From Harmonia axyridis (taxonomy: Eukaryota > Arthropoda > Insecta > Coleoptera > Coccinellidae): DNA of 64,000 bases. Numbering within the stretch: the first letter of the stretch is position 1; every line of letters starts with the position of its first letter. The position numbers were made by a program, and so were the translations under genes. Of the stretch, positions 1-10,280 are shown in pieces. The stretch covers positions 7,192,001-7,256,000 of the forward strand of contig NC_059506.1 in assembly GCF_914767665.1 (NCBI RefSeq). The letters run 5' to 3'. The notes under the pieces were generated by a model. That model saw only the letters and a list, made by a program, of their open reading frames with translations. It was not told the origin of the DNA and ran no database searches.

Positions 1-460
1 CCATAAATATATTTTCCATCTCATCCGAGACACCCTGTACATTATATTTCAAGATATTTATTTATTTGGCTCACAATTAATACCAACAGCGCCCTTTATC
101 TGACTTTCTAAACCTAAGAACTTATAGTTTTGGCGTTTTCAGACCATATATAAAGAACTCAAAAAGGTACGTTAATATGGGATATTCCTAACCTGCACAA
201 ACTCTTGATTTGTTAGAGGTCTCACAACTTTCTGGACGGGTCAGAATGAAGTAAAAAACAAAAGCTTCTTTTTCCACCCGGCGAAAATATATACTTTGAT
301 ACTCATTTGACACTATATGAACCTCTGGATTTTACTAGTAATTTTCTTCATTTCTTGGTATAATCGTCTAAAAAACCTATCCAACGAATTCACCTTATTT
401 CCACAATTATTTTTAGACTTCAGCTACTGGCGGAAACGTACCTTTAAACTTCACTGACAC
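1..460. other. Non-coding left flank
   Basis: No coding signal. The only notable element is a CACCCTGTA end at 31-39, one of about 29 copies in the window of the ACAGGGTG terminal motif that bounds fold-back transposons here. The partner end lies outside the window, so the element cannot be delimited. Confidence 0.4.
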
Positions 461-1440
461 AATAATAATAATAAAGATAATACTTTACTTTATTTCAAAT
501 CATTTCCTAAGTCTGTTTAACAAATAGTTACATGAAATGAAACAGTGTTCAAAAAAAAAAGATAGAAAAGTTGCTACCAGTTCCTCTCAATTTCATTCAT
601 CGAATATGGTTCTAAATCCAGTAGTTCCTTTTAAAAATTCTTGTGGATGTTATGTTCTTAATTCTTTGCGGGAAGTTATTAAAAAACTTCATGCATCTGT
701 ACTCTAGCTGTTGTTGAGTTGTTGTCAGGTTGCATTTAGGATAATTGTAGTTTTGATTTCTTGTACTATATGAATGACAACTTTTGAATTGATCGAACAT
801 ATGTTTATTTTTATGAAGGAAAAGCAAACATTCCTGCACATATATGGCATAAACTGTTAAAATGCCATGTCTTCTGAAAACCCCCCTGCAGGACTGTCCG
901 TATTTCATTTGGTTGAGGATTCGAATTGATTTTTTCTGTAAGATGAATATAGATGTTATGTTTCCTGATCCATAGAATGTTATGCCAAATCTTATTTTTG
1001 TCTCAATTGTGCTGTAGTAGATGGTTTTTAATATATTTGGACTCAGATATTTCGACAATACTGAAAGTGCATAAATTGATGTCCCCAGTTTTCCTTGGAG
1101 GCTTTCTATATGTGCCTTCCAGTTGAGTTTTTGATCTATTACAATTCCAAGGAACTTGGTATCTTTAGATATTGCAAACTTGCTGCCATTTAAGGTTACA
1201 TCTTTTGAGCTGTCTATAGTTGGATGGAATAGAACTAAGTTAGTTTTGTCATTGTTCAAAATTAGATTATTTTCTTCAAGCCAATTTTCAGTGTATTTCA
1301 TCACCTCTGATGCTAGGAGTTTCAGATCTGGCCATAGTGACTCCACAATGAGTACATTTGTATCGTATGCATAATGTACACAATTATTGGAATTGAGTCG
1401 ATGAATTTTTGTTGGGAATGTTGTGTATAGGTATTATGCT
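461..1440 (-). mobile_element. 5'-truncated LINE, reverse transcriptase C-terminus
   Basis: A 3' fragment of a non-LTR retrotransposon. Reading the minus strand from ~1440, the frame runs through the end of the reverse transcriptase palm. The catalytic Y-A-D-D box reads Y-A-Y-D (about 1356-1367), so a metal-binding Asp is lost. Next come the typical motifs NWLEENNLILNNDKT (thumb side) and FLGIVIDQKLNW, and the frame stops at 612. The 3' end lies near 461-480, where a short ATT/ATA-rich tail is seen. Insect jockey/CR1-like LINEs have this order of motifs; exact clade assignment is inference. The copy is dead: 5'-truncated, missing most of the RT and all of the endonuclease. Its truncated 5' end stops about 30 bp before the splice acceptor of the host exon at 1471. 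Confidence 0.85.
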
Positions 1441-1470
1441 GAATATTTATATCATTCCATGTTCTTCCAG

Positions 1471-3033
1471 ATTCATCACATACCACCGATATCCAGAAAG
1501 GTTCGCACCAGCAGGAAGCCTCGAAAGACCACACGCAAACAATGACAGATATTCAAGAACTGTCACGCCTACCTCGACCGACAGATACAACACTCTTTCA
1601 ACTGATAAGGGACGAAAAACTCCCGAGAGGTACCTCGACAGATACCACACAATATCCCACGAGAAAGACAGATGTAAACCGGAAAGATACGCTCAAACGG
1701 AACAGTTCAATATGCACGGAGACAAGGATAGAAAAGGATCGGGAGATCGGTACATACTTCAAGGTGACGTCATCGTCGACCGACAAACGTCAACATCGGA
1801 AGTGTGCTACGGCAACGATCACCACAAGGGAGATAAGAGGGAGAGGTCAGGATCTGGCGACAGAAAATCGAGACATCAATATCAACACGACCAGTTTCTT
1901 CCTGATACTTACCAGAGTGATAGGTATCCTCCTATACCTTGCCCTGAACGGTTTGCAACGGAAAACGGATACAGCGAATCGAACTATTTGGAACCTCCTT
2001 CTCCCGCTCCTGCTAGCGATAGGTTCATCCCGCCACCGCCTCTTTCTCCAGGCAGCACACCGACCACTCCCAATTGCTTTACCAACAGTCATTTCCCACC
2101 TTCTACCACAGTACCCGATAAGTTCATTCCACCACCACCACTTACAACTACGGATACCATGGAAACGTTCCCTTCGGGGAAAAATGAAAAGAGCTACCAA
2201 TATCCCCACCACGACAGGTTCAACCAACAACAGCAACAGCAGCACAGGTACGGTGAGGTGCAGTATGGTGCCGATAGGTACAAAGTGAGCAGTGAAGGTT
2301 ATCATGGTCCTAGCGATAAGTATGTGAGTAACGAAAGATACGAAATGGGCAGGTATGGTCCGCAGAATCCGCATATGCCGGTCGAACGCTACGTTCCTCA
2401 GCAACAACCAGAGGACTATTACGGTTTCCAGTACGACAGGTACTCGGTGAAGATCAACGCCAACGATCCTTACATGAGGAGAGACCTGTCGAACCTCCAA
2501 TATAGGATTCCCTTCCAGAACCAGTACCAGAAAGTTCGGTATATCGGTACCCCGAGCAGGACCAAGTGCTGCCAGTACTCGGAAGGGTACCACCTGTCGA
2601 AATCGAGTCCCGGTTCTAGCTCCAGCAGCTCCGTGGCCAGCCAGAACAAGGAGCACCATCCCAAGGAGGGAGCCGTGGCTGTAGCGCCACCCTGTGTCAA
2701 TAATGTAAATGTCAGTCTTCAAGATATTCAGTGCCAAAACTTCAAACAATCAAATTACCCGCAGGAGAAGGTAAGCCAGTGCGTCGGGGTGTGCAGCAGT
2801 TCGAAAGAATGTCTTGCCTTCGTGTCGCCGAATCTGAGGGTGGCAAGCAGAGGACAGTGCAGACACAGCATCTGTGTGAATCCCTCGGTGGAGTACGTAG
2901 CGAGTAACGGGACTAGACGCGTGTGTGCCACCCCTCCTCCGAGAGGTACTATTTGCTCGCAGGACTGTACGAAATACAATGAAACTTGTTGTGCAAGAGC
3001 CAGGGGACAGACGTCTTTTACTGTCGCTATATG
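1471..3033 (+). CDS. Large internal coding exon, D/E-R-Y repeat, Pro/Gln/Tyr-rich protein
   Basis: I do not recognise the gene. The exon is opened by a pyrimidine-rich acceptor ending in TTCCAG at 1470 and closed by ATG|GTAAGT at 3033/3034. Its length is 1563 bp (521 x 3), and it is phase 2 at both ends: one base completes the first codon and two bases start the last. The reading frame stays open throughout. The protein is hydrophilic, with some 20 repeats of the form [DE]-[RK]-[YF] (ERFAP, DRYNTL, ERYLDRYH, DRYVSNERY). Two proline clusters of the form RFIPPPPLSP and KFIPPPPLTT resemble SH3/EVH1/WW ligands. A Q-run and a serine-rich run are present, followed by a cysteine-rich C-terminal quarter with about 15 Cys. 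No signal peptide or membrane segment is visible. The ATG at 1409 lies in the intron, so it is not a start. Function is unknown; a cytoskeletal or signalling scaffold is a guess from composition. The preceding and following exons were not found. Confidence 0.8.
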
Positions 3034-3136
3034 GTAAGTCGATATTGCTCTTCTAGAATTAATCGATAATTCATTTTTTTTTCAAACGTACCATAATAAC
3101 GTCATTTCTCGACTGACAGGATCATCGAAAAGTTCT

Positions 3137-3190
3137 ACTTTTCCTCCGCCGGAGGGAAAAATACTTTTCCCTCCGGCGGAGGGAAAAGTG
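3137..3190. repeat. GC-rich hairpin
   Basis: Near-perfect palindrome built from CTCCGCCGGAGGGAAAA and its mirror, standing out in AT-rich sequence about 100 bp inside the intron. It directly precedes a copy of repeat R1, like other hairpins in this window. Confidence 0.7.
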
Positions 3191-3249
3191 GTTGCTACGG
3201 AAACGATTAATTAGTTACCATGGACAAGAATGAATAATTCTGATTTAAA

Positions 3250-3425
3250 CGTCATTATTTGAACGAACGAGTGTTAGAATAAGCCGTCTGTACTAGAATT
3301 ATACATTATTTTCTCTAATTCACTGCATTCTTATCGAATTTAATGGAATATTTTCAATAAATATCATTTACTGATTTTTGCATTGAAAAATGTTGGTTGG
3401 CAGAACAGATGTCTGTATAACAAAC
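3250..3425 (+). repeat. Repeat R1, copy 1 (truncated)
   Basis: Matches the first half of the R1 repeat that recurs at 6.1-6.9, 15.9-16.3 and 26.0-26.3 kb. Shared landmarks are GAACGAGTG, ATACATTATTTTCTC, GTGATTTTTGCATTG and TGTTGGTTGGCAGAAC. The copy ends just after the start of the R1 peptide frame. Confidence 0.8.
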
Positions 3426-3849
3426 TCAAAATTCAATAAGTGTTGAAGACGCAATTATCAATGAATACATTTATATATCTGATTTTGGAATGAACTAGAT
3501 TCCTCCAGAAATAAAAGCATTGCGATAGATGCACGAAATAGAATAATTCCCCAGAAGTCAAAAAAATATTGGGAGAACGAATATACAAAATTCAACTAAT
3601 GGACCACGAAAAATTATCCTATTTACAATAGACAACGTTGTTATCGCATATTTTGAATGTTTAAGCAAAATTCATGTTCATGTTCAAGTTCAGCTTTATG
3701 GAAAAAAAAACCTATTCGATGTAATGTTGTATACTCAACCTGTAACGTTATATTGATTTCGACAAATGATTCAAAATGACAAGCTTTATTGTAAAGAAAA
3801 TGTATTCCAAAAAAATCTAAGGTTTTAGAATTTGAAGACATTGAACAGT
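3426..3849. other. AT-rich spacer
   Basis: No gene, repeat or strong structure recognised. Confidence 0.4.
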
Positions 3850-4590
3850 TTTTGAATTTGTTGATGTCAAGTTATGTATATTATCTTCGATGTTATCTGA
3901 CATTTCATAATTTTGGAACAAAATTGCAGATAATATTAATTATCAGATATTCTAGTGCATGCAGAAGAATCGAGATGAGCAGCATGATTATAAATAATCA
4001 ATCATCTGCCTCTCACCTGGCAAATAAGGTTATTTCTGAAATCTTGGCTAGCTATATTCCTGCATCGAGTAGTCAAAATTTGAACGTTCTCATTATAAAT
4101 ACAATTTGCAAAGGTACTACAAACGTAACCACTACATACCTGGACTATCATTCCATGTAGGGATGCATTATGCATTCTAATGTAACAATCAAAGTTTTCA
4201 ATAATTGTACTTTCAATGATATGGACTGAGAGTTCATTCAATCTTCAAATTATTATAGAATGAATAGAATATATCAAAACAAATCTCATTTATTTTCATA
4301 AAATCACATATTAGCACAATTGCAGTAATTCTTCTTTAGTAATCAAAAATATAAGTGCATTAATATTGTTGATGAGAATAATAATTCTCTCAATCATTTT
4401 TTCTGAACACTAATGATATTAATGCTAAAATTTTTAGGTTAGTTATATTACAATATATTTCATCAATGCCTTTCCATAACTTATCCGTAAAGAAAACATT
4501 GTAAACAATATTCTTCATCGAAAATATTTCTAGTTATTTCAATCCTTTTGGTTATCCAATGCAGTTATTAAATATATGAATAAGTATGTG
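3850..4590 (+). repeat. Dispersed repeat, copy A (recurs at right edge)
   Basis: About 740 bp that recur in the same orientation at ~63195-64000. By eye most positions agree, with a few indels; for example AAGTGCATTAATATTGTTG and TTCAATCCTTTTGGTTATCC occur in both. No coding potential is visible. It is either an unclassified interspersed repeat or an older segmental duplication. The right copy runs off the window, so its full length is unknown. Confidence 0.85.
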
Positions 4591-4871
4591 TGGATTGTAC
4601 ATATTAGTATTTTCGATTTTTTTCACCCTGGAGAGTTCAACAATTCTGCAAAATAAATGTAAAGAGTAGTCATACGAGATGTAATAATTTTGCTTGATTC
4701 TACCTTCCATTTTATGAAACAACTTCTTCTATACTATTAGATAAGTTCGAGATAACATAGGATCTACTTGATATAGGTATTTCTATTTAGGCAAGTTCCA
4801 GGAATTTCGATATTACTATAGGTTTAGAGTAGATATTGTATTTGTTATCGTTCACGACTTGACTTCTGAGC

Positions 4872-5060
4872 AGAAATGAAAATAAACGATGAAGTGACAG
4901 ATAAATCCGTGACGGCTGACGGAGATTTCGGAGTACCAACATCTGATAATAAAATATAACCATGAAAGCTGTGCAAATCTGATATATTCTCGTACGATTT
5001 TGTTCAGAATTTGATTGTATGAATTACAAAACGTTTGAAAAAAAATAGCATATTTCATTC
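4872..5060 (+). repeat. Repeat R1, diverged copy 2
   Basis: Retains landmarks of the R1 coding part (GTGACAGATAAATCCGTGAC, GGAGTACCAACAT, TCTCGTACGATTTTGTTC) with many substitutions and indels that break the peptide frame. Confidence 0.65.
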
Positions 5061-5067
5061 GGAGTTG

Positions 5068-5148
5068 AAGTGACTTTTCATGGCTCGCTTAAATTGCCCG
5101 CCTCACTCCGTTCGGCGGGCAAACATAAGCTCGCCATGAAAAGTGACT
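5068..5148. repeat. 81-bp GC-rich hairpin
   Basis: Inverted repeat with outer arms AGTGACTTTTCATGG/CCATGAAAAGTCACT (one mismatch), then GCTCGC/GCTCGCC and an inner GCCCGCC/GGCGGGC. It adjoins the diverged R1 copy at 4872-5060, as in other hairpin/R1 pairs. Confidence 0.8.
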
Positions 5149-5275
5149 CTTCTCCTCCTTGTGAAATAATATACTATTTTACAAATTCAAAGAAACTTTT
5201 TCTACAAGCGTGCGCTATCAACTCTTTTTCCACACGTTTTTTAAGTCAGAAAGAGTCACTTTCCCGCACAGTGCG

Positions 5276-5581
5276 CAGGGCCGTCGCTAGCCAAACTGCC
5301 ACCCTAGGCAGAGACCCATTTTGCCAACCTAACAGATGCTTACTCTGTCAATTCGTTCTTCCAGTAATCCAGATTTGCCAGAAAAAGTAGATAATGCCGC
5401 CCTTCATTAGTTGCCGCCCCTCTAGAGTGGGCACTATAAGGAGATCACGCCACATCTGGATATTTATGAGTTTAATGTATAATTGTATAATGCGGGCCTT
5501 TTATGGTTTTTGATTTTAATTAAATTTGTCGGTATTCCTTTCTGTTGTTGCTACCCTGCCTACCCCCTATCGACGGCCCTG
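5276..5581. mobile_element. hAT-type MITE, 306 bp
   Basis: Ends are CAGGGCCGTCGCTAG and, inverted, CAGGGCCGTCGATAG. These are hAT-like termini. The flanks are ACAGTGCG (5268-5275) and ACAGAGCG (5582-5589), an 8-bp target duplication with one mismatch, as expected for hAT transposition. No coding capacity; non-autonomous. Confidence 0.85.
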
Positions 5582-5609
5582 ACAGAGCGGGAATAAACCT
5601 CTGCTTATT

Positions 5610-5639
5610 CTTTTCCGCACGGATATGCGTGCGGAAAAG
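5610..5639. repeat. Perfect short hairpin
   Basis: CTTTTCCGCAC and its exact complement separated by 8 nt. Likely part of the same hairpin-rich repeat into which the hAT MITE inserted. Confidence 0.7.
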
Positions 5640-5641
5640 AA

Positions 5642-6130
5642 AGAGCTTCCCGCATGCAAGTATTAAAGGATAAATTGAATTCTGTCATGTCTCTATGCAC
5701 CAGCCAATTAACGTCAAGCATTACATTACTATGGTAACGACATGCAGAATTACGTCTGTCATTCATGTGTAAAGGAATAATCAATCAAATCTTTTCCGTT
5801 TTATTTTATTTCAAACGTTTGTAGAAAAGAAAATTTGTTCCTAACTTTTGCGAAAAGTATATTTTCCTACAACTGATATGAAAAGTAGCATATTCTTAAT
5901 AGCTTACTCAATTTCAAAACTATGTATTGCTCATACTGTGGGAAATATTATTTCTCACGGCACTTTGCCCACACCTCGCTTGATAGACCAATGAAATTGG
6001 GCTTTTGAGTCGTTTCTATGGAAACGCAATAAATTAGCACATACTGTCAACGAAGCCCATTTAGATTTGAATCAAGTCCATTACTTGAATTACTGAAATT
6101 TGTGCAGTTGTAGGAAAAGTATAGTGTGCA
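5642..6130. other. Spacer without recognised features
   Basis: AT-rich, no gene or repeat recognised. Confidence 0.35.
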
Positions 6131-6136
6131 ACATGT

Positions 6137-6390
6137 GGAGAAAGTCCTTTTCTCTAATTCTGTGGTTATTCCGTTCATTCTTCCACATCTTGTAGAACAA
6201 AATCGTGCGAGAATATGTCAGAAACGCACAGTTTTCATGGTTATATTTTATTATTCTATGTTGGCACTCCGAACTTTCCGCCACGGCTTTATCTGTCAAA
6301 TTTGCAATTTGCCTTAAAGAAATCAGTTCTGCCAACCAACATTTTTCAATGCAAAAATCACTAAATTATATTTATGGAAATATTTCTATT
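6137..6390 (-). repeat. Repeat R1, copy 3
   Basis: Minus-strand R1 copy. The peptide frame starts MAELISLRQIANLTDKAV and runs through NHENCAFLTYSRTILFYK to MWKNERNNHRIRE, essentially intact. It is joined tail to tail with copy 4 by the perfect inverted repeat at 6391-6533. Confidence 0.85.
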
Positions 6391-6533
6391 TATATTCTCG
6401 CACGATTTTGTTCTACAAGATGTGGAAGAATGAACGGAATAACCACAGAATTAGAGAAATAACTATTCTCTAATTCTGTGGTTATTCCGTTCATTCTTCC
6501 ACATCTTGTAGAACAAAATCGTGCGAGAATATA
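6391..6533. repeat. Perfect 68-bp inverted repeat (snap-back)
   Basis: Left arm 6391-6458 and right arm 6466-6533 are exact reverse complements, separated by 7 nt. The arms are the last 68 bp of R1. Exactness, against visible divergence between R1 copies, implies a recent local inverted duplication rather than two independent insertions. Confidence 0.95.
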
Positions 6534-6742
6534 TCAGAAACGCACAGTTTTCATGGTTACATTTTATTATTCCATGTTGGTACTCCGAACTTTCCGCCAC
6601 GGCTTTATCTGTCAATTCATCAATTTGCCTTAAAGAAATCAGTTCTGCCAACCAACATTTTCAATGCAAAAATCACTAAATTATATTTATGGAAATATTT
6701 CATTAATTTCAATGAAAATGCAATGAATTAGAGAAAATAATG
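6466..6742 (-). repeat. Repeat R1, copy 4
   Basis: Minus-strand copy with an open R1 peptide (6463-6651: MAELISLRQIDELTDKAV ... NHRIRE, 62 aa). Its promoter-proximal side continues into the hairpin cluster at 6743-7030, showing that hairpin and peptide belong to one repeat. Confidence 0.85.
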
Positions 6743-7030
6743 TATAATACTCGTACAGAAGGCTCATTCTACCACTTGTTCATTCCAAAACTCGCCACTT
6801 CGTGGCTCGTTTTTGAATTTTGAACTCGTGGAAGAATATCAATGCCTTCTGCACTTGTATTATAAATAACTATTCTCGCTCGTGTGTTTGCGGCACTCGC
6901 CTTTCAGGCTCGTACCACAAACTTCTACACTCGCGAGAAATTTGGACTTTTCCCACTAGTTGCACAATATACTATTTCCGCACTCAACTGCTTGACCGAA
7001 CTCTGCAGTTTCGTGCGGGAAAGCACCACT
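6743..7030. repeat. Cluster of three hairpins at R1 end
   Basis: Hairpin 1 (6743-6864) has arms TATAATAC...CAGAAGGC and a core CTCGCCACTTCGTGGCTCG (6791-6809). Hairpin 2 (6886-6922) has core CTCGCCTTTCAGGCTCG. Hairpin 3 (~6973-7024) pairs TTTCCGCAC with GTGCGGGAAA. On the other strand cores 1 and 2 read CGAGCC-loop-GGCGAG, the motif shared with hairpins at 15.9, 32.4 and 61.45 kb. Confidence 0.8.
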
Positions 7031-8340
7031 TTCCGCACTTGTTAGGAAAATAACTATTATAGATTTCAGAGAAAAAGGTAACAATTTATGAAATGGAGAT
7101 GAGTGACGATATAACTCGTCCTAGGTAGCTTTTGAAGTATATTGGTATATTTGTTACCTGGGTTATTTCACAAATTCGGAAGGCTCCTGCAATCCCAAAG
7201 ACCACAAGTACGGCCATTAAATAAACTTCATTAGGAGCGTCATTAGAAAAAAATCTTGATTTGTGAACTAGTAAAAATCTTAGCTTCCATGGGAGAGTAA
7301 CTTCTAACATTTTGTTTCTGAAATGATATCAGTTTGGAATATTTTTATAGGTCCACAATATTACTGGATAGTCACATAGAGTTACCTATTACAAGCTTCG
7401 TGCGAATTTTTGTATTATTTAACTTCATCAGATCTATACAAGAATATCGAAAAAAAAGAATATTATTTCAGTGACAGCATATTCGAGCGAGTAGAAATTT
7501 TGCGTATATGTTTGATACAACAATTTCAATCTCAGTACAGAATTTCGTGTTGGCATCAGTCAGACGGCATCAGTCACAATAAAAAATTTGAGCTGAATAC
7601 CAAAATAAAAATAAGAAAACGCTCCTTTGATATCAAGTTTCTAGAATTTTTGTATGTGCCTACCGTTGTTTGACAAGATCGAGCACATTTCCAATAATTA
7701 TCAAAGTAACTGAAGTAATGCTGGGCTCTAAGAGAATCATGATACTCTCTCAAATTGTTCCTAGAACTAAATTGAAAAGTTTTGAACTTCCTTTCATGAA
7801 TGAAAGTTTCAGCCAACTTAAATGAGATATTTACAATATAGGTATGTACCTATCAGTCTTCTTTAACTTTGATGGCTATCTAGATAAATAAGGTTTCAGT
7901 CATAAATAAAGTTTTCTCGAGGCAATGTTATTTTCGTTGTCGGGAACTTGTAGCTATCCATGAGGGAGGTTTGATGGTTAAATAAGGGAAATTAAATTAG
8001 ACGGAGATCAAATATTCCAATATTCGTTGCAAATGAGAAAAAATTGATAGAGTTCGTCCAACTCTATCTGTTTTTTGGGTGCGAGTTCAACGAACATAAT
8101 TATAGCTTTGAACTTTCGTCACGATGTTTGTCATTTCTGCATTTTGAGCTCGCAGAGCCGTAGCGAGAAAAAAATTTGGGAAGGGGCGAATTTTATTTTT
8201 TTATTATTTCGTCCAACCGAAATAATAGAAAAACATCAAATTGTTTTGATAAAAGCTAGAAAGGGGTGCTAATAATCTATTATACATGTTATTATTTGAA
8301 AACTATGACAGAAATCTTATTACAAAATTGAATTCTGTTT
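7031..8340. other. Long spacer
   Basis: No coding region, repeat family or strong inverted repeat recognised; short open frames are AT-rich and unconvincing. Confidence 0.35.
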
Positions 8341-8344
8341 TTAT

Positions 8345-8990
8345 ACAGGGTGAGTCTATAGTGCTGTATATATTGGGATATGAGAATGACTCAAATTTTG
8401 TCGAAATCTACAGCACTCAGCTCATAAGCTTGAATTATTTTTGACTCTGCAGGATGGTCCGAAAGTGGTGAAACACGATACCACCTTGTTTTTCTAAATG
8501 GGAATGTCCATTGTTATATTATACTCATAATCTACATGAAATTCTTATTTGGAAATACCCGACTTGTCATAATTTATTGGTGGTTCTTCTTGACGTAGGC
8601 CACTTTTTTCGAAAAAGTTCATCGTTAGGTATAATAATGATTTAAACTAAAGATCATATTTTGAAAACTGTTCTAGATATTTGACGTTCTTTTTTTTTAT
8701 TGAATTCCCCAAAAGTTCTCAAGTCTTCTGCAAATTTACAAATCACTCTATAGTTGGTCCGAAAGACACTTCAATTTTTTAAAAATGACTTTTAAAAATT
8801 GCCATTTTTTCAAATGGCATGATGCCCTGAATTTTTTTCGCCTATCGGATAACCTAGTGAGTAGTCCTCATTTTTTGTCTAGACAATCTGTACCCAAAAT
8901 CAATAATTCTCAAAATGCTTCACATTTTATGTTTTGTACCGGTTCTGGCAGTATACTTTTCACGCATACAATTTCAAAGGTAAGATTACT
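8345..8990. repeat. Solo ACAGGGTG-type end
   Basis: Begins TATACAGGGTGAGTC at 8345, like the ends of fold-back elements elsewhere. No matching inverted end was found downstream, so only one half is supported. The right limit is arbitrary. Confidence 0.35.
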
Positions 8991-9061
8991 CAACTCTACT
9001 TAATAAAATTCTAATAATATCAATAAAACTTGGAAAAACCCAATACTAAAAAATTCTAAAA

Positions 9062-9418
9062 GAATGAATTTGTTCAAATGAGATTTCAAAAATGAGTACT
9101 AGAAAAACTGAGGTAAGTACTGACTCTTTGTTAATCATTGAAAACTCTACTAGGTACTCAAAAGGAAACAATTCATTGATGATTTATTCAAACTTTAATA
9201 TCGGGCTTATTCCAAATGGAAGAGAATTTTTCGAATATAATACAATTTGTTCCTCAATTAAAAAACGAAAATAAAGGGTGTGTGATTTGGAATGAGTCCG
9301 ATATTAACGTTTGAATTAGTCATCATTAGTAGATTTCTCAATGATTATCAAAATTCAGTCCTTAGATCCATTCTTCTAATGTTCACTTTCAAAACCTCAT
9401 TCAAATTAATTGATTAAT
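9062..9418. repeat. Imperfect inverted repeat
   Basis: Arms ~9062-9225 and ~9285-9418 pair, for example TTAATATCGGGCTTATTCC with GGAATGAGTCCGATATTAA, around a ~60-bp AT-rich loop. Probably an old MITE; no termini assigned. Confidence 0.6.
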
Positions 9419-9550
9419 TTCGAACTTAAAAGGTTTCAGCATCCAAATTATGAAAGATCGAGATACCTATCTCAATTACGTTAATATTTGAGCATATGAA
9501 ACTTTGACCATACTGGCGTTATTTATAACAATCTGAAAATTCAATGAAAA

Positions 9551-9601
9551 ACTGGGTGTTCTATAAGAACACTGCTTTTGCGCTTTTTTGGTACACCCAG
9601 T
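9551..9601. repeat. Short hairpin
   Basis: ACTGGGTGT and ACACCCAGT, exact complements, with a ~33-nt loop. Confidence 0.5.
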
Positions 9602-9778
9602 GTTATGAGCCTACCTAGATAGGGGCAGGGAAGCAGCGCCCCCCCTGGAAGCAAAATATTAATCGTTATTAAATTTTTTTGCAGGAACTCATTACAATTC
9701 TCGAAATAACTATGTCAATAATAAGAAAATATTAACATTATTGAAATAAGTATAATTTCTTGTTATTTTCAAAAATAA

Positions 9779-9790
9779 CCCCCCCCCCCC
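9779..9790. repeat. C12 homopolymer
   Basis: Twelve consecutive C in a strongly AT-rich stretch; length may be polymorphic or a sequencing artefact. Confidence 0.9.
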
Positions 9791-9799
9791 AATTTTGAT

Positions 9800-10278
9800 C
9801 CTGGGTACCTACACGTTTGCCCTGTGTAATTTGAGAATGTAGCTCAACATGGATAAATTCAGCGCATGACCGTAAAAAAGACCGTCTTGTCAATGATGTG
9901 TATACCTTGTATACACGTAAAATCAAAACCTGATCTGTAATTACGGAAAAAGTTGAAAAAGAAAATGACTGCAACGAAATAATTAATACGAATTAATATT
10001 TTAAACGGGCAGCATAATATTATTTCCAAATGATATACCGGGAATTCCTACCTGTCTCATAATAAGTTCTTTCGAATTAAATCAATTTTATTCTTACATA
10101 AATTAGAATACCATACATATACAGTTCATATGCACTGTTCATTTTCTATGATAAGACTCAATAATAAGGGATTTTAAGGAATGAAATACATCAATAATCT
10201 TCTCTTCCACCTGTTAGGCATATTTCATTCTAGAAATCCTTCAAAATGAACTTATTCAACGCGATGGAAAGCCAAAAG
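9800..10278. other. Spacer without recognised features
   Basis: No gene or repeat recognised. Confidence 0.35.
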
Positions 10279-10280
10279 TA

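Noticed and set aside
1432..1445. Frameshift just before the RT catalytic box of the first LINE
   Set aside because: First reading suggested a 2-bp insertion, but the continuous frame (LNSNNCVHYAYDTNV) extends upstream without a break.
1409..1470. ATG at 1409 as the start of the 542-codon frame
   Set aside because: These codons lie upstream of a good splice acceptor and partly in LINE-adjacent intron; translation composition changes sharply at 1471.
1322..1534. 70-codon minus frame crossing LINE and exon
   Set aside because: Spans a repeat/host junction in a frame different from the RT frame.
1847..2749. 300-codon minus-strand frame opposite the exon
   Set aside because: Shadow of the plus-strand exon; its leucine/valine/arginine-rich composition follows from the complementary codons, and the plus strand has splice sites and repeat structure.
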